64,000 nucleotides of DNA, from contig NZ_LRPC01000023.1 in the NCBI RefSeq assembly GCF_001592965.1, positions 185,740 to 249,739 on the forward strand, written 5' to 3'. This stretch comes from Roseivirga spongicola. GTDB lineage: Bacteria; Bacteroidota; Bacteroidia; Cytophagales; Cyclobacteriaceae. The position numbers and the translations under genes are program-made. Numbering within the stretch: position 1 is the stretch's first letter; the number at the start of each line of letters is the position of its first letter. Of this stretch, positions 58,094 through 64,000 are shown piece by piece. Below the pieces are notes generated by a model that had not been told where the DNA came from, made no database searches, and saw only the letters and a program-made list of their open reading frames with translations.

Positions 58094-60313
58094 TTAGTTC
58101 TTTTTGAACTGATCGAATCTAGAGTTTCTTGACTCTCCTTGCGGGAAAGAGTTGTTCTCAGTGTTCACATCGCCCAATTGCTTAAATGGATCGAACACTA
58201 CATTGTCTACCTCTTTATCTTTTACAAAAAGCTTAGTTACTTCTGCCTCATTTCTTCTCCAGATTTCGGCAGGTATCTTTTCAATTTCCTTCGAGCCATC
58301 TTTATAGGTCCACTCCAAAGTTATTGGAGTGATTAGCCCACCATTATTTTTGAAAGTGATCTGATAAACGTTTTTGCCTGCAAACCTCTGTTTTATGGCT
58401 TCGTTATCAATTTCACCTCGGTACTCGCCTCTTACCTGATCATCATTAAGGCTCAACTCCTGCGGCTGTCCGTAAAAAGGGTTGTCTTCGTTGGTCTGGC
58501 TATTACCACCAAGGTTGCCAGCTTGCGCTTTTACTTCGCCCTCTAAAGATTTGTTTTCGCCCTTAATCTTGAACCATTTCACATCGGCTACCTCAACATC
58601 TACATTGTCTGTAGAAAAGAACCAACCTTTCCAAAACCAATCTAGATCTACAGCAGAAGCATCTTCCATCGTTCTAAAGAAATCTGCTGGTTTAGGATGT
58701 TTAAACGCCCATCTTCTAGAGTACTCTTTAAAAGCGGCATCAAAAAGCTCAGGCCCCATTACTTCTTCGCGAAGCACCACTAAAGCGGCAGATGGTTTTG
58801 AGTATGCTTCAGGCCCTAGTTGTAGAGATTGCTCAGGGTTAGTCATGATAGGTCGCATGTAATCCTTGCTTCCTTTCATGTATGGGATGATGGCTTCTGG
58901 TGTATTGGAGTTGTACGGAAGGTCTGGGTAAAAACGCTTCATGGTCATGTATTCCATAAATGAGTCTAATCCTTCATCCATCCATGCCCATTGGCGCTCA
59001 TCAGAATTGATGATCATAGGGAAGTAGTTGTGTCCAACCTCGTGCACAATTACTGATACCATTCTGGTTTTTACAAAATCGTTGTAAGTACCATCAGGTC
59101 TCGGGCGACCAAAGTTGAAACAGATCATAGGGTATTCCATACCAATACTTGCAGCATGAACCGAAATGGCTACAGGATAAGGGTAGTCAATGGTCATTTC
59201 AGAATAGTTGATTAATGTATTGATCACTGCCTTTGTAGATTCTCTTTCCCAAAGGGGATTGCCTTCTTTAGGATAATAAGACATGGCTAAAGGAGTTTTT
59301 TCTCCAACTTTCACCGCTTGAGCATCCCAGATAAACTTTCTAGAAGAGGCAAAAGCAAAGTCTCTTACGTTTTCTGCATGATAGACCCAAGTAGACTTCT
59401 TACTAGATCTAGATTTTTCCTTTTTCTTAGCTTCGTCTTCCGTAACAATAAAAACTTGTTTGTCGAAAGATTCCTTAGCACGCTCATATCGCTGTAGCTC
59501 TTTAGATGTAAGCACATCTTTAGGGTTTTGAAGCTCTCCTGTAGATGCCACAATGTGGTCTGAAGGAACGGTAATTTCTACCTCAAAGTCACCGAAAGTC
59601 AAAGCAAACTCTCCAGAGCCAATGAATTGCTTGTTTTGCCATCCGTTGAAATCGTCATACACCGCCATTCTAGGGTAGAACTGAGCGATGGTATAAAGGT
59701 AATTGTCGTCTTCTTTGAAGTATTCGTAACCAGAGCGACCTCCAATTAAGCCTCTGTCATTGATGTTATACCACCAATCGATATTAAAACTAAAAGAGTC
59801 ACCTGATTCCAATGGCTCAGGCAGGTTAATCTTCATCATTGTAAAGTTCACAACATAGTCTAAGTCGTTTCCTTTGGTGTCTTTAACCGCCATTAGTTTA
59901 AATCCACCATCAAAACCAGTGTCTCCCAAAGCACTTTGTGCTTGAGTAGTTCTTAAACTGGTTACGTTGTCAGGAATACCCCTTGTGCCACTGGTAAGGC
60001 TAGAAAGGTTGTCTTTTTGCCTAACGTTCTGGTCTAACTGAACCCAAAGATACCTCAATGCCGAGGGGGAATTGTTGTAATAAGTTACCACTTCAGAACC
60101 TGTGATTTTTTGGTTCTCATCGTCCAACTCAAGCTTAATCTTGTAGTCGGCTTTCTGCTGCCAATAACTTGGTCCCGGCTCTCCAGAACCTGTCCTATAT
60201 TGGTTCGGGGTTGGGAGCATGTTGCCCATTTGCTCAAACTTTCCCTGCCAACCAGTCTGACTGGTAGCGGTAAATGCTAAGAGCATTAAAAAAATTGATA
60301 AAGTACTTTTCAT
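58094..60313 (-). CDS. M1 family metallopeptidase (aminopeptidase N-like)
   Basis: The 739-residue protein has a signal peptide (MKSTLSIFLMLLAFTATSQ), an N-terminal beta-sandwich, the gluzincin core IVHEVGHNYFP (HExxH about residues 420-424) with WMDEGLDSFMEY supplying the third zinc ligand Glu, and an AWKHPKPADFF-type region. A GxMEN exopeptidase motif is replaced by SIGMEYPMICF. It likely trims peptides in the periplasm or outside. It marks the last core gene before the accessory region; its start is 160 bp from the first integrase. Confidence 0.93.
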   Translation of the reverse strand: MKSTLSIFLMLLAFTATSQTGWQGKFEQMGNMLPTPNQYRTGSGEPGPSYWQQKADYKIKLELDDENQKITGSEVVTYYNNSPSALRYLWVQLDQNVRQKDNLSSLTSGTRGIPDNVTSLRTTQAQSALGDTGFDGGFKLMAVKDTKGNDLDYVVNFTMMKINLPEPLESGDSFSFNIDWWYNINDRGLIGGRSGYEYFKEDDNYLYTIAQFYPRMAVYDDFNGWQNKQFIGSGEFALTFGDFEVEITVPSDHIVASTGELQNPKDVLTSKELQRYERAKESFDKQVFIVTEDEAKKKEKSRSSKKSTWVYHAENVRDFAFASSRKFIWDAQAVKVGEKTPLAMSYYPKEGNPLWERESTKAVINTLINYSEMTIDYPYPVAISVHAASIGMEYPMICFNFGRPRPDGTYNDFVKTRMVSVIVHEVGHNYFPMIINSDERQWAWMDEGLDSFMEYMTMKRFYPDLPYNSNTPEAIIPYMKGSKDYMRPIMTNPEQSLQLGPEAYSKPSAALVVLREEVMGPELFDAAFKEYSRRWAFKHPKPADFFRTMEDASAVDLDWFWKGWFFSTDNVDVEVADVKWFKIKGENKSLEGEVKAQAGNLGGNSQTNEDNPFYGQPQELSLNDDQVRGEYRGEIDNEAIKQRFAGKNVYQITFKNNGGLITPITLEWTYKDGSKEIEKIPAEIWRRNEAEVTKLFVKDKEVDNVVFDPFKQLGDVNTENNSFPQGESRNSRFDQFKKN

Positions 60314-60362
60314 TTCTAGTCGTTTGAAAGTGTTTTTTCAATAACAATAATAGTTAATTAAT

Positions 60363-60371
60363 GTTATGCAC
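60363..60371 (+). repeat. Isolated copy of the array core GTTATGCAC
   Basis: The 9-mer GTTATGCAC also occurs at 63656-63664 and, inverted, at 63895-63903, where it forms cassette-array core sites. Here it stands alone in the gap between the M1 peptidase gene and the first integrase and may mark the left boundary of the accessory segment. Could be coincidence. Confidence 0.35.
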
Positions 60372-60401
60372 TAAATACTTGAAAATTGATCGCATTTTTT
60401 G

Positions 60402-60423
60402 TAATTATGTGTAATATTATGTG
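60402..60423 (+). repeat. Short direct repeat upstream of the integrase
   Basis: TAATTATGTG at 60402-60411 is followed by TAATATTATGTG at 60412-60423, 50 bases before the integrase start. It could be a recombinase arm-site or a coincidence of AT-rich sequence. Confidence 0.3.
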
Positions 60424-60472
60424 CAAATAATATTTTATACTACGAGTAAATTCAAAATAAAATATCTAATAA

Positions 60473-61918
60473 ATGAGTGGCAAAGTAAGCTTTTCGTTCT
60501 TTATTCATAGAGGTAAATCAGATTTTGTGAACGTAATGTACCGAGTGAGATACCTTGGGGAAAGGAAGTCTGGGTCGACAGGCGTAACGATAAAAAGATC
60601 TTCTTGGGACAGTAAGAGCAAAATAGTCAGTGCATCATCATTAGCTGATAAAAAAGTCAGGAGCAAGCTGCTTGATCTCAGGGACTATGTTGTTTTTGAA
60701 CTTAAAGATTCAATAGTAGAACAAGAAGGTTTTCAACCTTCAGCGCTCATGTTTTTTGATGCTATTGAAAAAAAGCTGTCAATAAAAAGTAGCCAAGAAA
60801 AAACAAATATCCCTTTACTAACGGACTTAATTCACGACCTGTTAAGTCTGAAGAAAAGAAGTAAGAATACCGAGAAAGTCATAAGGTACTCAATAAAATC
60901 AGTAGAAGAGTATGAGGGGCTAATAGGCAAGAAGTTGAGCGCTTTTGACTTTGATTATGACCATGCATTTGCAATCTGTAAAAACGAGGTAGAAAAGAGA
61001 AGCCTTGAGACTGCCAAGATTAGGATAACTTATGTCATCAATGCGATAAATGAGGCTAAGAAAATTATTAACAGAAAGAAAGTAGAAAAGAGGAGCCTTG
61101 TTGATTCAAAGATACTTGAGATTCCTGATGTGAGAAAGGCTGATTTACTAAGGGGATACAGGGTTCCAGATAGAGCAGAAAAAGAAAGAGTGTATCTTTC
61201 GGTTGAAGAAACAATAGAGCTTTATGAGGCGGCTAAACAGCTTCCAAATAGGTACAGGTTTTACATCAACCTATATGTTGCTCTATACTTTACAGGAATG
61301 AGAGTTTCTGAGATATTAGATAGAAAGTATTCAGATATAGTTACAAGAACTGCTAGTGTTGATGGAGAACTAAAGCAGGTGAAAGGGATTTTAAACGAGA
61401 GTCAGAAGGGGAAAAAACAAGACTTGTTTACCCCGTGCTCTGAAATATTGTTAGAAATCATATCTGAGCGCCCTAGTAAGGTTTTAGACCCTACAAAAGA
61501 GCCATTGATTTATAACTTTAGCGGAAAATCTTCATTCACTAATCAAAGCCTTAAAAGATCTCTTGACCGTTTGAATAATATGAATAAGAGCCTTGGGCTA
61601 GACGAGAGGATAAAAGTTGTCAAATATCCAGATGGATCGGAGAGGGTAGAGACTTACGAGAAGAAATATAACCTCCTTACATGGCATACTGCTAGGCACG
61701 GGTTTGGCGCTTTTATGCTTCAAAGCGGTATGCCGATAGAGGTTGTCTCTGAAATATTGGGTCATTCTAGCATAAGTATTACTGAGGGGTGGTATAAGCA
61801 TGTGAATCTTACTAAGAGTGTACACCAATCAAACAGCTTCTTTAATTCGGCAATTAACGATTTTTACCAAAAAAGAAGGGAGGACACTACCCCTCCCAAG
61901 ATGCAAACAGCGGTTTAG
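60473..61918 (+). CDS. Tyrosine recombinase/integrase (Bacteroidota mobile-element type)
   Basis: The 481-residue protein has an N-terminal arm DNA-binding domain (residues 1-95), a SAM-like core-binding domain (about 105-220) and a catalytic domain with Arg in YFTGMRVSEIL (about residue 277), a Lys-rich beta-hairpin, HTARHGFG (H-x-x-R, about 404-407), GHSSISITEGWY (His and nucleophile Tyr, about 428-440). The SAM-like domain plus the long arm is the layout of integrases of conjugative transposons and phage-like elements in Bacteroidota. It is convergent with the second recombinase (38 bp apart). No other mobile-element genes (mobilisation, toprim, transfer) are present, so it may be a relic. 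Confidence 0.93.
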   Translation: MSGKVSFSFFIHRGKSDFVNVMYRVRYLGERKSGSTGVTIKRSSWDSKSKIVSASSLADKKVRSKLLDLRDYVVFELKDSIVEQEGFQPSALMFFDAIEKKLSIKSSQEKTNIPLLTDLIHDLLSLKKRSKNTEKVIRYSIKSVEEYEGLIGKKLSAFDFDYDHAFAICKNEVEKRSLETAKIRITYVINAINEAKKIINRKKVEKRSLVDSKILEIPDVRKADLLRGYRVPDRAEKERVYLSVEETIELYEAAKQLPNRYRFYINLYVALYFTGMRVSEILDRKYSDIVTRTASVDGELKQVKGILNESQKGKKQDLFTPCSEILLEIISERPSKVLDPTKEPLIYNFSGKSSFTNQSLKRSLDRLNNMNKSLGLDERIKVVKYPDGSERVETYEKKYNLLTWHTARHGFGAFMLQSGMPIEVVSEILGHSSISITEGWYKHVNLTKSVHQSNSFFNSAINDFYQKRREDTTPPKMQTAV

Positions 61919-61956
61919 GCCATTCACAAACAAAACGTTACAAAACTAGATTAAAT

Positions 61957-62766
61957 TCAAGAAGCTGCCAAAACCCTGACGGCTTCTTTTTTTGTGTCAA
62001 TGTCAAGCTTAGTGTAAATCTGTGTGGTTTCTAGCTTCTCGTGGCCAAGTAGTTCTTTAATAGTGATTAGGTCTGTTTTGGCTAGATATAGATGTGTAGC
62101 AAATGAGTGCCTTAATTGGTGAGGGCTGCAATGAAAGTACTTATTGACAATGCTATAGATGCTGCTCGCAGTGTATTTTTCTCCTTTTTGTCCATTAAAC
62201 AGGTAGGTTTTTGGCTGAAATTCTTTTACATACGCACTTAAGCTTTCGGAAATAATGTCACAAGGCACACTTCTTTCTTTACCTCCCTTACCAAATATTG
62301 TGATAGTCTTGTCTGCGTTGAACCAAGTAAACTTCACATTTATAACTTCGCTTCGTCTAAGTCCGCAGTAGTAAAGAAGCTGGCAGATTGCCAAGTGTTT
62401 TTTGTTTTTGATTTGACTGAACCCAGACTTGATTTGCTCTTTGCTAATAGGTTTAGGTAGGGTTTTAGTCTTCCTTGGCCTAAACTTATCGTAATTTCTT
62501 TTCTTCTGTTTAAAGGCTAACTTTTGCCAGAGATTAAATGAATTTATGTAGACATTCTGAGTACTCCAAGAAACACCATCTAGATACCTCTTGTAAAGAA
62601 ATGCTTCAACCTGGTTGTAGGTTATCTTGGCAGGTGGCGTGCCTTGACAAAAAATAAAAAGATCTTCTAAACTCTTAGAGTATGCTTTTATGGTTGTCTC
62701 TCCGTACCTTAAAACACGCATTTTCTGTATAAATGCATGTGTGGAAGATTTTAGCTTTTGACTCAT
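61957..62766 (-). CDS. Tyrosine recombinase, XerD/IntI-like, next to cassette array
   Basis: The 269-residue protein has a SAM-like N-terminal domain and a catalytic domain with R137 (YYCGLRRSEV), Lys in the FGKGGKERSVP hairpin (160 or 163), H216-x-x-R219 (SPHQLRHSFATH), H242 (LLGHEKLETT) and nucleophile Y251. The C-terminal half reads like integron integrases, but the IntI-specific insertion ahead of H-x-x-R (a roughly 20-residue stretch with HH and QR) is absent; only NGQKGEKYTASSIYSIVNKYFHC lies there. Its 5' end faces the cassette-like array starting about 50 bp away, where an attI would sit in an integron. It is plausible, not proven, that this enzyme works on the array. Confidence 0.92.
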   Translation of the reverse strand: MSQKLKSSTHAFIQKMRVLRYGETTIKAYSKSLEDLFIFCQGTPPAKITYNQVEAFLYKRYLDGVSWSTQNVYINSFNLWQKLAFKQKKRNYDKFRPRKTKTLPKPISKEQIKSGFSQIKNKKHLAICQLLYYCGLRRSEVINVKFTWFNADKTITIFGKGGKERSVPCDIISESLSAYVKEFQPKTYLFNGQKGEKYTASSIYSIVNKYFHCSPHQLRHSFATHLYLAKTDLITIKELLGHEKLETTQIYTKLDIDTKKEAVRVLAAS

Positions 62767-62817
62767 TCTATTGTGCCGTCTATTAGATAGTTAGGTAGGG
62801 GTTAATGATATATGGGA

Positions 62818-62846
62818 GTTATGTTCCATTAAAACGAGAACATAAC
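62818..62846. repeat. Core-site hairpin beside recombinase (attI- or attC-like)
   Basis: GTTATGTTC (62818-62826) and GAACATAAC (62838-62846) are perfect 9-bp inverted repeats with an 11-base loop, 52 bp upstream of the recombinase start. The outer GTT/AAC ends match the GTTRRRY/RYYYAAC style of integron core sites and continue the alternation seen across the array. Confidence 0.7.
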
Positions 62847-63076
62847 ATTGTATATAAAACATAAAATTATTCGCATTCACACCTCTTTTTACAACCTTTC
62901 CAATAATAAACACCACAATTTTTACAAGTTGTGTCCATATCTTTCATATACTTTTTGAACCTTTCAATACTTCTTTTGCCAAAGTGTTTCATTTCAGAAA
63001 GTAAAAATTGTTCTCTGTCTTTTGTTATTATATCTTCCATAATTTTACGATTTTATATACAAGTGCCGTTGCACTC
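62838..63076 (-). repeat. attC-like site A enclosing ORF1
   Basis: Minus-strand order: R'' GAGTGCAAC (63076-63068), spacer GGCACT, arm TTGTATATAAAA (63062-63051) plus TAAAATTAT (63047-63039), a loop that is ORF1, arm ATAATTTTA (62870-62862) plus TTTTATATACAA (62859-62848), then GTTATGTTC (62846-62838). The arms pair over 12 plus 9 perfect positions. The ORF1 start and stop codons fall inside the arms. Confidence 0.65.
62867..63040 (-). CDS. ORF1: Cys-rich 57-residue protein in hairpin loop
   Basis: ATG at 63040, TAA at 62869-62867. The peptide starts MEDIITKDREQFLL and ends with a cysteine cluster (Cys at positions 39, 42, 50, 54 and 56: CKNC, GC, RC, CE) that could bind a metal. Function unknown. 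Its start and stop codons are embedded in the two arms of the inverted repeat at 62848-62870/63039-63062. A coding role is supported by the clean frame and by the array context only. Confidence 0.5.
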   Translation of the reverse strand: MEDIITKDREQFLLSEMKHFGKRSIERFKKYMKDMDTTCKNCGVYYWKGCKKRCECE

Positions 63077-63368
63077 AATGACCCCTAGAGGGTCGTGTGC
63101 CTTCATGTTTGCATTCGTCTTTATTACATTTACAAGTATCAGATACTTTAGTATTTAAAAATTCTTCATCACTTAACTCGTAGCAGCAAACCTTCTCGTC
63201 ACACTTCATTGAGTGCAACGCTTTGGGCTTTGCTTCAAGGCAATTGATTTCCTTCTCATGCCAATCAACAACCACCTGAGTAGGTGCGAAAATCTGAATA
63301 GAAGGATGTTCTCGAATGACATCTAAGAAGTCAATCAATATTTGCTTCATATCTTTTTCCATCTTCAT
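63075..63368 (-). CDS. ORF2: 97-residue cassette protein, C-terminal Cys-rich half
   Basis: ATG at 63368 (alternatives at 63362 and 63350), stop inside the R'' arm at 63077-63075. The N-terminal half looks like a compact alpha/beta protein (MKQILIDFLDVIREHPSIQIFAPTQ), the second half is Cys-rich (CDEKVCC, CKCNKDEC). The two halves meet at an internal copy of a cassette junction (63207-63233) where an in-frame ATG would start a separate 44-residue Cys-rich protein, so ORF2 may be a fusion across an old cassette boundary. No family recognised. Confidence 0.55.
   Translation of the reverse strand: MKMEKDMKQILIDFLDVIREHPSIQIFAPTQVVVDWHEKEINCLEAKPKALHSMKCDEKVCCYELSDEEFLNTKVSDTCKCNKDECKHEGTRPSRGH
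63207..63233 (-). repeat. Internal junction-like sequence inside ORF2
   Basis: On the minus strand GCCCAAAGC-GTT-GCACTCAATG. The right part is perfectly complementary (14/14) to CATTGAGTGCAACG, the R'' of site A at 63067-63080 (as CGTTGCACTCAATG on plus); the left part matches the arm next to the R'' of site B (GCTTTGGGC at 63647-63655). It behaves like the joint of an attC end and a cassette start. Confidence 0.6.
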
Positions 63369-63385
63369 CTTTTTACGGGGTCACA

Positions 63386-63665
63386 GAGTACAACATGGCT
63401 TATGCTCAATGCCTTGAACCAAATGCTCAGATTCCAACTTTACTTAAAATTTTATTGCTCCATCCGCCACGATCTACGATTTCCCTATGAAGAGCTTGGA
63501 TATAGTAGCCGAATGAATCACAGCTATATTTACCCCAATCATTCATACAATTCTCATACTCATTTAATAGCTCTTCTTTAGTGCTATTTTTGATGTCTAA
63601 CAGTTTTTCCATATCATAAAATTTTAATCGTTGTCACTGAGCATACGCCCAAAGCGTTATGCACC
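63386..63665 (-). repeat. attC-like site B enclosing ORF3
   Basis: Minus order: R'' GGTGCATAAC (63665-63656, overlaps the ORF4 stop), spacer GCTTTG, arm GGCGTATGCTCAGTG (63649-63635), loop containing ORF3, arm CATTGAGCATAAGCC (63411-63397; 13/15 complementary), spacer AT, R' GTTGTACTC (63394-63386). A shorter local hairpin GCATAACGC-TTTGG-GCGTATGC also exists at 63662-63641. Confidence 0.6.
63427..63612 (-). CDS. ORF3: 61-residue hypothetical cassette protein
   Basis: ATG at 63612, stop at 63429-63427. Charged N-terminus (MEKLLDIKNSTKEELLNEYENCMNDW) followed by a short hydrophilic region with WS near the C-terminus. No family recognised. It sits wholly within the hairpin loop of attC-like site B and on the same strand as its neighbours. 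Confidence 0.5.
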   Translation of the reverse strand: MEKLLDIKNSTKEELLNEYENCMNDWGKYSCDSFGYYIQALHREIVDRGGWSNKILSKVGI

Positions 63666-63884
63666 ATTTAGCACATACTCAAATTCACTGCTCTCGTGAA
63701 ATTTATCCAGCAAGCAATCATTTAAGCAGAAATCGTCTGTATCCACCCATTTCCAACCTATACCAGTTTTCTTTATTACATCTCTTTGCTTGCTCCCAAA
63801 CAAGGTTTTATAAGTAACTCTAATTAAGGGGTATTCATTACCCAATTTTACTTTTCTAAGTTTTAGTATTTTCATTTCAATCAT
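63657..63884 (-). CDS. ORF4: 75-residue hypothetical cassette protein
   Basis: Start at 63884 (MIEMKILKLRKVK) or at 63875 (MKILKL), about 20-30 bases after the core site GTT at 63903; the TAA stop at 63659-63657 is part of the next R'' core. Beta-rich sequence with IRVTYKTLFGS and KKTGIGWKWVDTDD. No family recognised. The placement of start and stop relative to the core sites is typical of an integron cassette gene. Confidence 0.6.
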   Translation of the reverse strand: MIEMKILKLRKVKLGNEYPLIRVTYKTLFGSKQRDVIKKTGIGWKWVDTDDFCLNDCLLDKFHESSEFEYVLNGA

Positions 63885-63893
63885 TTAAAAAAC

Positions 63894-63984
63894 GGTGCAT
63901 AACAAAGTGTATATGCCATGCAGCGAAAGTTAGTGCCGTTATTCAATTGTTAGTGGTTTGCACGGCACATACACAAACCGTTAG
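63894..63984 (-). repeat. attC-like site C
   Basis: A 91-bp hairpin: AACGGT (63891-63896) and ACCGTT (63977-63982) at the base, and GTGTATATGCCATGCA (63907-63922) paired with TGCACGGCACATACAC (63959-63974; 16 bp with two G-U). Bounded by GGTGCATAAC on one side and GTTAGG on the other. The loop (63923-63958) carries GTTAGTG twice and GTGCCGTT, which recurs at 63063-63070. This is the most canonical attC-like structure of the array; the next cassette lies beyond the window edge. Confidence 0.75.
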
Positions 63985-64000
63985 GATTAATGCCCTTCGA

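Larger units (their letters stand above)
62818..63984 (-). mobile_element. Integron-like cassette array (attC-like sites with small ORFs)
   Basis: From left to right the core sites alternate GTT (62818), AAC (62846), GTT (63068), AAC (63394), GTT (63656), AAC (63903), GTT (63980). Read on the minus strand this gives attC-like units R'' (…AAC) to R' (GTT…) enclosing hairpins, and between them cassettes that start TTatgcacc, TTgtactct and TTatgttct. Each cassette's first bases are complementary to the R'' of its own downstream attC-like site: 10/10 bases for the ORF4 cassette, 15/18 for the ORF2 cassette, 9/9 for the small 62845 unit. That rule holds for integron cassettes because in the excised circle the cassette end completes R'. 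ORF4 and ORF2 start within about 30 bases of their GTT and stop inside R'', as cassette genes do. Confidence 0.75.

Noticed and set aside
60473..62766. A complete integrative conjugative element
   Set aside because: Two recombinases only; no relaxase, transfer or replication genes are present in the window.
62818..62846. Perfect inverted repeat read as an intrinsic terminator
   Set aside because: No T-run follows on either strand, and the ends match the core sites of the neighbouring array.
62767..64000. CRISPR array
   Set aside because: Repeats are inverted and alternate, spacers are coding and of unequal length, no cas genes; does not fit CRISPR.

Overview
The window looks like a chromosomal segment from the Bacteroidota, probably a marine gliding Cytophagales relative of the Roseivirga/Fulvivirga type. 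Supporting signs are two type IX secretion (T9SS) substrates (a 957-residue protein with a gliding-motility CHU_C C-terminus and a 3977-residue protein with a Por-type C-terminal tail), DAHP synthase/chorismate mutase fusions, a single-anchor succinate dehydrogenase, BlaI/M56 and PadR/FtsX pairs, and promoters matching the Bacteroidota consensus TTTG-N19-TAnnTTTG. The genus is an inference.

Layout: 1-1548 is the truncated start of an exporter-type ABC transporter. 1624-6819 is a minus-strand aromatic amino acid cluster: DAHP synthase-chorismate mutase, a divergent prephenate dehydratase-like protein, a second DAHP synthase-chorismate mutase, aroB and aroA. A textbook attenuator (aromatic-rich leader peptide, antiterminator, terminator) sits between the prephenate dehydratase-like gene and the second DAHP synthase. 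6.9-31 kb is mostly housekeeping: proline dehydrogenase, an M56/BlaI sensor pair, lysS, an LptD-like outer-membrane protein divergent from an amidase-mlaD pair, an acyl-CoA carboxylase subunit, WD40 and DivIVA proteins, folB, an SF1 helicase, bioB, folK, an esterase, fabD, and the CHU_C protein. 31.4-34.9 kb is sdhCAB. 35.1-47.0 kb is one giant secreted protein in which NHL beta-propellers appear to be inserted into cadherin-like domains, five times over. 47-60.3 kb holds a CoA-transferase, a glucan phosphorylase that lacks the usual PLP lysine, tRNA-Val and tRNA-Pro, FtsX permeases with a PadR regulator, an AI-2E family protein and an M1 peptidase.

From about 60.36 kb to the right edge the DNA becomes accessory: two convergent tyrosine recombinases, then a compact array of tiny minus-strand ORFs separated by attC-like inverted repeats. 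The 5' end of each cassette is complementary to the R'' core of its own downstream attC-like site, the signature of integron cassettes, yet the adjacent recombinase lacks the IntI-specific insertion and two ORFs lie inside the attC hairpins. This array and the aromatic attenuator are the most interesting items.

All functional calls rest on sequence motifs read by eye; no database search was run.
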